64,000 bases of DNA from Isoetes taiwanensis (lineage: Eukaryota; Streptophyta; Lycopodiopsida; Isoetales; Isoetaceae). The position numbers and the translations under genes were made by a program. The notes under the pieces were generated by a model that was not told the DNA's origin, did not search any database, and saw nothing but the letters and a program-made list of their open reading frames with translations. How positions within the stretch are numbered: position 1 is the stretch's first letter; each line of letters begins with the position of its first letter. Shown here in pieces: positions 12,688 through 22,921 of this stretch. Location of the stretch: contig JAJEKV010000095.1 of NCBI GenBank assembly GCA_021234155.1, positions 2,562,372 through 2,626,371 of the forward strand, in the 5' to 3' direction.

Positions 12688-12785
12688 CGTAGGTGGCATG
12701 TTTAAGCCCATGTGGTATGTTTGAGCCTATATCGCATGTTTGAGCAAATGTAGCATGTTTGAGCCACGTGGCATGTTTGAGCCAA
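12688..12785 (+). repeat. Short piece of the CATGTTTGAGCC minisatellite
   Basis: Five degenerate units (GGCATGTTTAAGCCCATGTG, GTATGTTTGAGCC and similar) match the reverse-oriented arm at 1003-1646. Two different CACTA-type elements therefore carry the same minisatellite. Confidence 0.8.
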
Positions 12786-13207
12786 GGTATTTATCCAGGA
12801 TTTATCCAGACAAAGGATTTATCCAGGTATTTTTTGAACCCTGATTCTATGTCTCTAGAGATGCCACATTGTCCCCGACTATCCCCGAGGAACTCTAGCA
12901 AGATTATAAAATTGTCAAGTTACTGTATGAATATAGTATTGTAAGTCTATTGGGTAGATTCTTAAGTGTCCCATAAACGTATAAATATGGGGTCCGCATT
13001 AGCTCAAACCTACAATACTAGCTAGGGATAGAAATTAATTCCCCCCTCCCCCCCCCCCAAACTAAATCAAGCTTAATTAAATAATATATCATTAGCCAAA
13101 TCGAGGAGCTTTGTCAAACATCAAATTTCATCTAAAATATATTGTTTAATGAAATGTTATAACTAAAATTGTAATAGCGCCTATAAAAGCACCATCTGAT
13201 GATTAGT

Positions 13208-13545
13208 CTGATGCAATATCTGACGAATAGTCTGATGCAATATCTGACGAATAGTCTGACGTTATAGCTGACGCATTTTCTGACGATTATTCTGACGATT
13301 ATTCTGACGCAAATTCTGACGCAAATTCTGACGCAAAAATCTGACGCTTTTTCTGACGATACATATTTGACGTATATTCTGACGATTAATGTGACGCTTA
13401 ACCTGACGAAGGCTTCTGACGATTTATGTGACGATATGTCTGACGTAGTATCGTCAGGAAAAGCATCAAAATAGTAATCGTCAGTACGTTCCTCAGTCTG
13501 TACGTCAGGCAAAAATCTCTCTAGACAGTCTGACGATTTTTCTGA
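13208..13545. repeat. TCTGACG tandem array (about 22 TGACG cores)
   Basis: About 19 direct and 3 inverted TGACG pentamers, mostly as TCTGACGNNNN at 10-20-bp spacing, lie just inside the right subterminal zone. The minus-strand ORF 13132-13548 simply reads through the repeats and is not a gene. TGACG is the core of the plant as-1 element bound by TGA-type bZIP factors; a role in transposase binding is equally possible. Confidence 0.8.
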
Positions 13546-13679
13546 CAAAAAATGGTCATCCTCTTGTAGTGGTTGGATCTAACCATTGAAGTTATTTTTC
13601 ACGAATGTAAAACAATACGATACATTCCCAAAGTTGAGCACACAAACAATATTCCAGGTGGTGGTGCTTTGCTTAAGAA

Positions 13680-14440
13680 ATAACCTCAAAAAAACCATAC
13701 TTCCTTAAGAAATAGCTGCGTAAAAACTACGCCACTTCAGAAAACCACACATACGTAAAAAAACCACTTAAAAAAACTACACCTACTTAAAAACCACACC
13801 TCAAAAAACCATACTTACTTTAAAAAATAGCTACGTAAAAACTATACCTAGTTATATAAACCACACCAAAAAAAATCATACTTCCTTAAAAATAGCTTCT
13901 TAAAAACTACACCTAGTTATAAACTACACCACTTCAGAAAACCATACTTCATTAAAAAACAGCCACTTAAAAACTACACCCGCTTATAAACCACACTTCA
14001 AAAAAACCATACTTCTTTAAAAAACAGCTATTTAAAAACTACACCGACTTATAAACGACACCTTCAAAAACAACACCTCGATTAGAAAAAATCATACCAC
14101 TTCAGAAAACCATACTTCCTTAAAAACAACCACTTAAAAACTACACCTCCTTATAAACCACACTTCAAAAAACTATACTTCCATAAAAAACAACTACTTA
14201 AAAACTACATCTAGTTATAAACTACACCTCAAAAAACAACACCTTCTTAAAAACAACACCCCCTCAAAAAAATAAGCAACACTTCTTTTAAAAAAATGAC
14301 ACCTCAAAAAAAGACCACACCTTCAAAAAAAAAAAAAACTATAGCTCCATAAAAAAAACTACACTGCCTCCTTAATAAACCACACCTCCACATAACCACA
14401 TGTAGATTTTTTGGAACAACGACATGTGGTTTTTTTGTTA
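13680..14440. repeat. Right subterminal repeats of the CACTA element
   Basis: Long runs of AAAAACTACACC, AAACCACACCTC and CCATACTTCCTTAAAAA motifs complement the left-end motifs. Nothing coding is present. Confidence 0.75.
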
Positions 14441-14496
14441 CTGTTGTTTTTAGGTGTGGACCCAGAATTGGGGTGGTTGTGGAACAAGCTCCTACA

Positions 14497-14569
14497 CGTG
14501 GATGATAGGATTCGAACCTATGCGAGCAAAGCCCACATGATTTCTAGTCATGCCCAATGGCACATCCAC
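14497..14569 (-). pseudogene. tRNA-Ser(AGA), A box deleted
   Basis: Acceptor, anticodon arm (loop CTAGAAA), variable arm and T arm are intact, but a 9-nt deletion removes the D-arm A box. Transcription by Pol III is unlikely. Confidence 0.85.
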
Positions 14570-14815
14570 GCCAGCATGTGGAATACTTCCGATACTTCTT
14601 AGATCATTGAGATATTTAGGAGGATAGGATTTGGCTAGTCATTTATTCTCTCTCATTCTGATGTTTGATGGTTGGAAGAGCAAGATTAGCTTCGATCTCA
14701 TTTCTCACCCTATGGTGCAATCGATTGCTCAGTTATCCTTATGTCATTATCAACATGGTTTAATTCTTTTTGGCTCTTGCGCCAAGAACAAAATTAGAAG
14801 AGTTGAACCACAGGA

Positions 14816-14886
14816 TGCATAGGCCGAGAATCGAACTCGGGTCTATACCGTGGCAGGGTACTATTCTACCACTAGACCACCAATGC
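14816..14886 (-). tRNA. tRNA-Gly(GCC)
   Basis: A full 71-nt cloverleaf with anticodon loop CTGCCAC, A box TGGTCTAGTGG and B box GAGTTCGATTC. One acceptor mismatch (GCATAGG on the plus strand) and one wobble in the anticodon stem are visible. Confidence 0.85.
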
Positions 14887-15301
14887 ACAAGTAATACAAA
14901 TGAATACCTTCTTAATTAACAAGCACATACAACAAACTCAATTAAATGCATCTCATAATCCAGTTCGCAAAAAAATATCGTGGTCGTACAATAAGGTGTA
15001 GGAATGGTTGTTCTTCTAATAAGTCCAAACAAATGATTATGCCAAGGCATAAAGCGACAAGATTTGCTCAATCACCGTGTTTTTCCGTGCTTGAACTTGA
15101 TATCATAAAAAATTGAAAGAATTAACATGTGAATGAGTAACAATGTCGAGCATTGGTGTGCCGCTAATGGGGGCTATGCATAAACTCTAGAATATTGCGC
15201 CAGTGGAAGAGTGTGTAGAGAATCTGAATGACAAACTCTAAATATTAATCGAATGGACGTATGTGATAGGGACTATAAAATAATATGAACAAGCTCCTAC
15301 A

Positions 15302-15383
15302 CGTGGATGATAGGATTCGAACCTATGCGAGCAAAGCCCACATGATTTCTAGTCATGCCCAATAACCACTCTAGCACATCCAC
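15302..15383 (-). tRNA. tRNA-Ser(AGA)
   Basis: An 82-nt class II tRNA: acceptor GTGGATG/CATCCAC, A box TGCTAGAGTGG, anticodon loop CTAGAAA, long variable arm and B box GGTTCGAATCC. All arms pair. Confidence 0.92.
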
Positions 15384-15473
15384 GCCAGCATGTGGAATAC
15401 TCCCGATACTTCTTAGATCATTGAGATATTTAGGAGGATAGGATTTGGCTAGTCATTTATTCTCTCTCATTCT

Positions 15474-15498
15474 AAGCAGAATTTCATTAAAGTTGGAA
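15474..15498 (+). repeat. Left terminal inverted repeat
   Basis: 25 bp starting AAGCAGAATTTCATTAAAG; the reverse complement, with one change, is at 26868-26892. Confidence 0.9.
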
Positions 15499-15589
15499 AT
15501 TTCGTGATTCCAATTTCTCGTGAAATCAGTTTCTTCCCTGTTTTATCACACATTTATGGCTAGATATGGCACTATTTGCTTAAAAAGAA

Positions 15590-15975
15590 ACCAGTTATCA
15601 TGCAAAAACCGCTACATTTAATATAAAACAGCGCGGTTTTAGTTGTCAGGAAGAGAACTATGGCGCCATTTACTTGGAAAGTATGAGGAAAAGCGGCCCG
15701 AGAAACACAAAAGCAAATATTAAATTGCCAAAAAGCGCCCAGCAAGCAAACAAAATGGCGCGGCCGCTCCTTTAGCTTAGAAATAACCACAAAGCAAATA
15801 GCGCAAACGCGATATTTGCTTTAACGTGAAAGGAAGCAAATGGTGCGGTAGCTATTTGCTTGAACGTGAAAAGCAAGCAAATAGTGCGACGCTATTTAAG
15901 AGCGAGCAAATAGTGCAGGCGCGCTATTTGCGTGAACGTGAAGACCAAGCAAATAGTGCTCTCGCGCCATTTTGC
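15590..15975. repeat. Palindrome cluster 1 (left subterminal)
   Basis: Repeated AGCAAATAGTGC / GCGCTATTTGC and GTGAACGTGAA motifs in both orientations form short hairpins. They are close relatives of the AAATGGCGC...GCGCCATTT palindromes deeper in the element. No gene. Confidence 0.75.
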
Positions 15976-16068
15976 TATAGATAACACATATTTTCAGAAG
16001 ACCATGTAGATATATATATTAATAGAAATATTATATAAGATACAATTTTTCAAAACACAGAATTTTTT

Positions 16069-19000
16069 TTAATAGTCATTGGCGAAGTGTTCATCAGAGA
16101 CTTTCTCATAATCATCCAGGTTAATTTTACTGCGGTCAATTTGATCCTGCTCTGCTCCAGCTTGGGCCGACGTCTCACCTTTCTCTGTATGAGAAGCTTC
16201 TTCGTCTGCCCCCTTCTGAGATTCACCATCTTGCAAAGTCAAGACTTCCCGTTGGCGTTGGTCAATGGCCTTTGGGTCAAGCCAGGGGTACATGACGTTC
16301 TCGACCCTACCCAGAATGCCCGCTACGCATTTCATCTTTCCTAACTCATGCTCGTATGTCACACTGATTCTTCCTACATGAAGGGATGCCCTAGAGAAGG
16401 CTCCACCAGAGAAGAAATCTAGTACAATGTTACCTTGAGGGCAGAGCTTATCAACAAGGTAGAACGCAGTTGCAGGACCAATCTGTTTATGCACCAGATA
16501 TTCTCCCTCCATACCCTGCCAACTCCACTTAAACCTGTCTTGCATGAGTTTTTTAGCCATAACATCGCCCTCACTTCCGATGGCTTCCTTAGGAATAGGA
16601 GGAATTTGCGGGAGCTTTCTAGGATGGTCGCCAAATAGCCTAAGGTCCAGGTCTTCGTCAGGCTCTCCCGTCTGTGCCGAAATCCTCGTAGCAAATAGAA
16701 GAGCTTGTGGCTCTTTGATTCCTGAACCACCTGTAGCTCCAGGCTCTTCTTCATAGATTCCTACAAACACTCTAGACCTGGATTCTAGTCTTTCAAGCGC
16801 ACTGGCAAATAGTAAGTTATGCTCCGGCCTGACGAAACATAGAATCCAGTATGTCTCTTGGTCTGTCATCTGTGAGACATTATTGAAGAACGCGGTTACA
16901 GTCTCACTTTTCCAAGCTGGAGTAAGCTGCCTTGCATCTAAACATATCATCTTTGGCGGGAGTAGAACCGCTGCGCTCGTTCGGAATCCCCCCAGTGACA
17001 TGCTCCACAAACCATCTTGGCGGGGCCTTTTACGCTTTGGTGAAGGATTTTTCGAATGGACACGCCAAGGAGAATGGCATGTTACCATGAACTCCCTCTT
17101 TGAGTATTCCTTCACTGTACCCACTTATGGTGGCATACCCCCAAACCCGGAAGTCTTTAATCCGAGAAGTGGTGCGTGGCTTTCCTTAGGTCCTCGAATT
17201 TCTTGTACTTAGTGCCAATCGATCTGCAATGAAGTGCGATTATCTCCTTCTTCATGTAAGCAAGTACTCTTAAGTTCTGCGCCCTCGTCTTGAAGAAATT
17301 ATCGCCTTTGTAATCTGAGGGTGACTTTGGCGTATATATCCCCCAGCTTAAAGTTTCTTGAGGACCTTTCTACAATCATCATAGTCCAAGCCCCTCATGC
17401 ATCTAAGGTAGTTGTCACTGAAGTAATCTTTGTCTTTAGCAAAATTGATTACTATAGCTTGACCCCTGTTGTCCTTAAGTTCTCCCTTCCTCCATTTGTT
17501 CCACATCTGGCGGAAGAGTGCATAGACATCATCTGGCATGAAGACAAACCGATTGACATCCTTCGTGTGTTTGCCCCTCGAATCTTATACGCCATTTCAA
17601 GGTAGTCTTTGCAAGAGAGAGCGGGCGATTTTAGAATTTCAAATGTTGCTATTTACATCTAATGGCGCAGCTGCGCCATTTGAATTGAAATGGCGCAGCT
17701 GCGCTATTTGAATTGAAATGGCGCAACTGCGCCATTTGAATTGAAAATAAAGCGCATTTCGCTTATTTACATCAAATAGCGCGGTGCGCCATTTCAATTC
17801 AAATGGCGCAGCTGCGCCATTTAATTCAAATGGCGCTTTTCGATAAATGAATGGGTAAGGAGGCGTAAACATACCTTGTACTTTCGTCACTTCTTGATTG
17901 TCCTTTACCGGCGGGGGCTGGTCTTCCGCATTCACGGTAATCGCTTGCGAAGATGGTGGATCGATCCACATATGGTTCCTTGAAGGCGATCTTTGCTACT
18001 ATATCATTCACATCCACACTGAGCTGAAGAAGGTCCAGGTCACTGATCTCTCCAGAAAGAACTCTGCATATTCTATAGACATAGATCTTGTTGAGCTCAG
18101 CTCTAGCATCCTCTCGTCCCCAACTTATCGCACCACGGTGCCGGCGGCGACCGAATGATTACCATTGATAATATAAAATCTTTTCCGAATCAAGTCAGAT
18201 TCCTGTGACCAGCTCAGCAACTCCTTTGTATCCGGATCAAAGGGCACTACATCTCTTTGGAGTGAATCTGGGTGTGGATCCTCGGCAAATGATTTGCGAG
18301 CCTCCTAACATGCTCGGGGGTTAATAACCACAGCGGTCATATTAGGTGGGGCCTCTTCTAGATCCCGATAGATATTCTTACGGTGTATGTGACTCAAAGG
18401 GGAACATGTGGCCGTGCTTTTGTATTTTCTTTAGTGTTTCCTCTGCCATTTCTTCTTCTTAAATCACGGTCCATCTTTAGTTCCTCGGGCACTTCAAGAT
18501 CTGCAATCTTTTGTAATTTCCTTGCCCTTATCTGTGCTTTGGTTTCTGGCTTTCTCTTTGCTGGAGTGCTATCTGCTGTGGATGCTACATTTCTTATGTG
18601 CTTTGTAGCCTCCTTATTGTCACTAATAGTGCGGTCACTATCGGCGGGGCTTTTCATCGGCCAGAGGCTTCTCAGTGGACTTCACGGGAGAATCATGTTT
18701 GTGAGCCTCCGTCTCATCCCTCTTCTCATCCCTATGCCCCTCCCCTTTCTCAACTTCTCGTCCTTCTTCTTGTTCTGTATCCCTGTGTACATCACCACCT
18801 CCACCTGTTTTTGTTCCTTTGCCAGCTTTGGTGGCATTTTTTAATTTTACACCTTTTCTCTGCATCTCCCGGCAGCCCATCGCTATCCATTCTTCTGGCG
18901 GCATGTTGCACGAGATCTTCGCTCTTACAATGTAGGACCGCGGAGTTTTTGGACATGTCCATGGCCGCTCGCAGAATACTGAATCCTTTGAGGATCTCTA

Positions 19001-19445
19001 CCGTGCCTTTGATATCTGCTTGCTCTCTGGACTCATAAGATGGCAGCGGCCAACCTTTTTTCTTGGCCGACAGTGCTTGGTCCTTCATGCTGGACTCCAT
19101 CATTGCAGGCTCGTAGCACTGCCAATCCATGCAATAGAGATCAATGCTGCCAGTGACCGGATCTTCCAGCGTGCAACCAAGAAAGTCAAGTCTTCCTTGT
19201 TTCTTGACTTCTCTCATGTTGACAATGATGCCCATCACGGGCCCGCGGTTGAGAGCTCCTTCTTCACGTACGATTTGACAAGGAGGCAAAGTTCTAGCCT
19301 CTTGTCTCCCTTGGTTGGGTCTCACGCCTTGGTCAAGGGTATGGCTCTAACGATCTCCATACACCAAGACCTTCCAATGAGGACTATGCTCCTCGAAGTC
19401 ACCACGTTCCATTTCTTGGTAGCACTAGCGGCTGCGCGAGGTAAG
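16069..19445 (-). CDS. ParB-like domain plus N4/N6 DNA methyltransferase, spliced, disrupted
   Basis: Read from 19445 leftward, the coding pieces form one gene with several frameshifts and stops. First comes a domain I do not recognise (18792-19440, including MGIIVNMREVKKQGRLDF), then a Lys/Glu-rich linker (18394-18904). Next, at 17990-18330, FYIINGNHSVAAG and then IYVYRICRVLSGEISDLDLL match the ParB/sulfiredoxin pattern (G-N/E-H/R...A, then V-L-S-x-E). After a 268-nt intron the rest (17606-16069) ends in a methyltransferase-like part: VLDFFSGG (residues 234-241 of the 351-codon final frame) followed by GRISVTYEHE, i.e. motif I and the GRxxxxxE that follows it. In the permuted beta class, motif IV (DPPY) should precede; the matching spot reads CLDARQ, so the catalytic motif seems lost or garbled. 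The stop is TAA at 16069. The gene probably acted on DNA in the nucleus. The ParB call is weaker than the methyltransferase call. Confidence 0.65.
17607..17874 (-). other. Intron of the ParB-methyltransferase gene, filled with palindromes
   Basis: The donor is CAAG^GTATGT (17875/17874) and the acceptor CTCTTGCAAAG^AC (17607/17606). Splicing joins ...EVTKVQ to DYLEMAYKIRG in frame through a split GAC codon (phase 1). The intron is almost wholly AAATGGCGC...GCGCCATTT palindromes with GAATTG spacers. Confidence 0.75.
17640..17850. repeat. Palindrome cluster 2 (intronic)
   Basis: At least four near-perfect 22-bp palindromes of the form AAATGGCGCAG.CTGCGCCATTT, separated by GAATTG, plus half-sites. 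Neighbouring copies can also pair with each other. Confidence 0.9.
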
Positions 19446-19499
19446 CATGGTGAGAGAAATGGCATGTGCTAGAAAGTTAAAAGCAGACAAAAGCATTTA

Positions 19500-19860
19500 G
19501 ACTAAATGGCGCGGTCATCATTTAGATTAAATAAGCGCAATTCGCTTTATTTAGACTAAATGGTAATGCCATTTAGCTTTTATATAATAGAGCAAATGGC
19601 GCGGTCGGACCCATTTTAGACTAAATAAAAGCCACTGCGCCATTTAGTTCGAAGGGGACCCAAAAGAGCAAATGGCGGCCATTTTAGTCTAAATAAGCCA
19701 TTTCCTCTTTATGGGTCCGCTTCTAAAGAATATTAACAGACATTATGGAAATGGCGCAAATGTGCGCCATTTCACAAACTATAGGAGGAAAAGGTCTGCT
19801 ACAAACCCACCCTCTCCTAATGAAATGGCGGCCCGGCCATTTCGATTACCTAAGACACTA
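19500..19860. repeat. Palindrome cluster 3
   Basis: Diverged AAATGGCGC / GCGCCATTT sites with TTTAGACTAAA spacers lie immediately upstream of the first readable exon of the minus-strand gene. By analogy with 17607-17874 this may be another intron or the promoter side. Confidence 0.75.
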
Positions 19861-21114
19861 CACTTCACTACCTAAGACACTACCTAAGAAACAATGGATA
19901 CTAACCCGAGCCCTGCTCTCGGATTTTGATCAAGATTGCGCCATTGTATAAAAGTATAAAAGTACAGGACCGTATAAATCCTACTCCACTTTTTTTTCCG
20001 AAGCCCCGGATCAACAGCGCTAGAGAGAGAAAGATGGTTGAATAGGAGAGAGAATGCAAAACTTAGGCGCTTAGGCTAGGCGCTGGGCGGAAGGCTGAAG
20101 GCTGGAAGGAAAGGCGGAGAAAAGAACAATGAAATTGAAAATGAAAATTGGACGGAAAGAAAAAGAAAAGAAAAGTCGGGGAAAGAAAAGAAAACCAATT
20201 TTACCCGCCCCCGTCTCTTCAAATTTCTTGGCGCCCGTCCCTCGAAATTTTGAAAATTTCGATTTTTCCCCTATAAGTCCGTCTCTACAAATTTTAAAAT
20301 TTTGAATTTTCCCCCGTCCGTTTCTCCGCCCGTTCGCCATTATAAATCTTAGGTAGTTTAAGTCATTCCCCGCCTTGTCGCTCCGCCCCCCTTGCCAGCT
20401 CAAATTTGAAATTTGAATTTGCCTTACCGTATTTTGAACTTTGAATTTGCCCGCCGTCCACTTCATAATGAAGCCTTTATTGTCTATTTGTCGGGAGGCG
20501 GACATGGTCGATAGAAAGCGCTATACTTTCGACTCCGGCGGTTCGCGATTTTATGCACCTCGTTCCTCGTTTCAATATTCGTAGGTTTTTGCGCTTGAGA
20601 TCTCTTGGTGGACAAAGCGGTAGCTTCTCGGCGTCTATTCCGTCTTAGGCGTTGGTTCCTTAGTCGATAGCGGCCGGTTGCCCGGCTTGGCGCTTGTCTT
20701 TCTTTTGCGGCCCGCTTAGCCCTTGTCTTCATTCTTGGTAGCGGCTTCGTTCTTAAATTTCGGCTTCATTCTTGGCGCTTGGCTTCATTCGATGGCGCTT
20801 CGTCTTCATTTTTCAGCGCTTGTCCGATTCTCCAAGCGCTTGTCGGACTTGTCAAGATTATTCAGCTTTGACCAAATTCTTGGTAGCATTCTCGATATAT
20901 GGCGGATCCGAATCGTCAATGACGTCCGGGTTAGAGGCTATTCGGTTCTAGTAAAATGTTTTAGTATGTTTAATGTAGGATGTAGGATGTTAAATATTTT
21001 AATATGTTTAAGGGTAGATCTTCTCTATCTTGTTCAAGTAGATAAGTTCTCAACAATTGATGTCTTGCTGAATCTTGTAGTAATAGGAATCCATAACTCT
21101 AGCTATTAGATATA
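19861..21114. other. Region between divergent gene sets; Lys/Arg-rich minus-strand ORFs
   Basis: Minus-strand frames at 20071-20505 and 20484-20732 encode very basic peptides (for example RAKRAAKERQAPSRATGRYR). They could be the 5' part of the ParB-methyltransferase gene or chance. Low-complexity repeats such as CAAATTT..AAATTT and GGCGCTTGGCTTCATT are also present. I cannot assign a gene with confidence. Confidence 0.35.
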
Positions 21115-21400
21115 GCATTTAGAATAAAGATGCCATTTACCTGTCAATGGGCCATTTTCCTTGAAATGGAGCAGCTGCGCCATTTTTCCTTGAAATGGAG
21201 CATTTGCGCCATTTCCTTTAAATAACGCATTGCGCCATTTAATGGGAAATGGCGCACTTTGCTCCATTCAAGGAAATGGCGCATTGCTCCATTTCAAAAA
21301 AATGGCCCATTGGCGGTAAATAATGCAATGCCATTTCAAGGTAAATGGCGCTTGCTGCTCATTTAAGTAAATGGAGCAGCTTTTACCATTTGTCTCATGT
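21115..21400. repeat. Palindrome cluster 4
   Basis: About ten diverged GGAAATGGCGCA / TGCGCCATTTCC sites occur in both orientations. The cluster lies directly upstream of the plus-strand DUF8039-like pieces. Confidence 0.75.
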
Positions 21401-21479
21401 CGTATAATTTCTTTCACATTTTCGCGCTATTTTCACTAAGTATATGTCATCGAGGGTTGCATGTCTCTAACAAGTATAT

Positions 21480-22188
21480 ATATATATATGTGTATTGATT
21501 CTCACAGGAAAAGGCCCCTGCGTAACCTTGTCGATGGGGATGTGGTAGTTGCCAGGGGACATGAATTGCATAGAGGCCATCTGCATGGCAGGAACATTCC
21601 ATGGTGCAATGTGGTCGTGGAGGTCCTTTGAAGCCATAGTGCCCACCCATGTGCTTCCCATTCCGTGTGAGGGAGCGGATAACATTCTTTGGCCGGGTGG
21701 GGACATTTATCGAATGGCCTCGAAATCAAGTGAAATACTGTGAAGGAGCCCCAACTTACTCATCGGAAACGTCTGATACTGAAACCCCGAACTTGCCTAG
21801 TAGTCCCTCCACAACATCATCGGACTTCGGTTAATGATTTGCTCTCGCTCCTTCAAGCGATGTGACGAGAGAATATGGTGAACCTTGTCGGTAATATCGT
21901 GTGGTTGGTAAGGGTGTCTTGGTGAATAGAACTTGCATCCATGGGAAGAATGTTGGCGCACTCAACGTAGCGATTACAAGTTACCGAGGGGTGGTGCCTA
22001 CCCACATCCTTCCGATTCCATGTGATGGCGCTGACAACATTGAAGAGGCTGTGGGCACGTTTATCGAATGGCCTCGGCAAGATATAAGATATCATGCCAT
22101 TGATTTAGCTACTCCATCACCGACCTCGATTGTAGAATGCAGAGGCAATGTCGGATCTGATGAAGAAATTGATCCTATGTGGATCTAG
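21480..22188 (+). pseudogene. DUF8039-like tandem domains (transposon-associated)
   Basis: Two adjacent pieces share the same core: VPTHVLPIPCEGADNI (21620-21690) and VPTHILPIPCDGADNIEEAV with GTFIEWPR (21985-22080). The pattern LPIP..GA..I.eAVGTFIxWP matches the DUF8039 domain found in plant transposon-derived proteins. The first copy is frameshifted (its GTFIEWPR lies in another frame near 21700); the second is open from 21901 to 22188. The exact role of this domain is unknown to me. Its position ahead of the DUF7869-like part suggests one original protein. Confidence 0.55.
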
Positions 22189-22323
22189 GTACACGTTTTC
22201 CTCGCGGGGATAGCATCGGATGATGATGAACCACCACCTAGTTTCTCAAGAACTGATCTCTTGGATAAGCATTGCCACATTCTTCATGCATGTGACCCGA
22301 AGTAAATATCTGAGAGGCCATAA

Positions 22324-22921
22324 TTGTCTTCGGTGATCCCGGGATCTTTGTTGGCGATGAATTTTAGGAGACTCAAAGGTGGGGCTCATTGTGGGAAAAG
22401 ATCCTTCTGCACTAATTACGAGAGGATCTCAAATGTCATGCTTGTGCGAGAAAGGCCAAAGAAAAATTACCTTGTACAATGGGAAAATAGCGATGTGATC
22501 TTTGCGGGATGGAAGGACTGTCTCACAACATCTGCAAGCTCGAGAAGCTAAAGAAAATGAGGATATGGAAATAGAATCTTTTGAGGACAACATTCAGGCT
22601 CAATTCAAACGAAAAAGGAAGTATACTTACACACATAGGATTCCAAGACAACCCAAGGGAAAGAGCAAAGAGGAAAGGCTATGCTCCACAACTTCAATCA
22701 ATAAGTTCATGAAGACAAGCTGCTGCAAAAATACTTGCAACAAGAAACTTACCAAGCATCAAGTATGTGAATTAAGAAAAGAATTTTTATCTCAACCATA
22801 CAATGCAAGGGTTACGTATTTTTTTGACGTGCTGAGTGTGACTTACACAGGAGAAGGAGAGGAGAGGATAGTGCTCAAGGGGATGGAATTAAATGCATTT
22901 GGGTGGCGCGCATGGCTTTAG
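22324..22921 (+). pseudogene. N-terminal part of DUF7869-type protein, broken
   Basis: Two overlapping frames (22324-22551 and 22502-22921) continue one another through a frameshift near 22530. The second contains basic KRKRKYTYTHRIPRQPKGKS and a Cys-containing stretch CCKNTCNKKLTKHQVCELRK, then LRKEFLSQPYNARVTYFFD, typical of the region ahead of the RNase H-like core in this family. The frame ends shortly before the helix-turn-helix-like GIGRSTFYNWRKQFEARCKG (22922-22985). Confidence 0.5.

Larger units (their letters stand above)
8320..14481. mobile_element. 6.2-kb non-autonomous CACTA element with captured PPR sequence
   Basis: Terminal inverted repeats of 27 bp lie at 8320-8346 and 14455-14481. 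Both run from CAC(T/A)ACCACCCC to GGGTCCACA, with 3 mismatches. The flanking 3-bp duplication is GAA (8317-8319 and 14482-14484). Removing the element restores the array sequence ATAATATGAACAAGCTCC exactly. The CACTA start, 3-bp duplication and dense subterminal repeats fit the CACTA (En/Spm) superfamily. No TNPD-type transposase is seen, so it needs help in trans. It carries a PPR pseudogene, a fragment of the minisatellite and a TGACG array. Confidence 0.9.
14482..15473. repeat. tRNA array block A
   Basis: This block holds one A-box-deleted Ser, one Gly and one intact Ser with standard spacers, between the CACTA element and the TIR transposon. All tRNA sequences read on the minus strand. 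AATTTTG or ATTTTAT runs about 25 nt past each tRNA 3' end could terminate Pol III. Confidence 0.9.

Noticed and set aside
13208-13545. CRISPR-like array
   Set aside because: Repeats are only 5-8 bp with irregular spacing in a plant transposon; no CRISPR repeat or cas gene.
13132-13548. 138-codon minus-strand ORF
   Set aside because: It is low-complexity translation of the TCTGACG array.
16883-19472. Plus-strand ORFs of 80-150 codons (for example 18383-18844, 19020-19472)
   Set aside because: They are shadows of the minus-strand ParB-methyltransferase gene, whose pieces show family motifs and splice sites.
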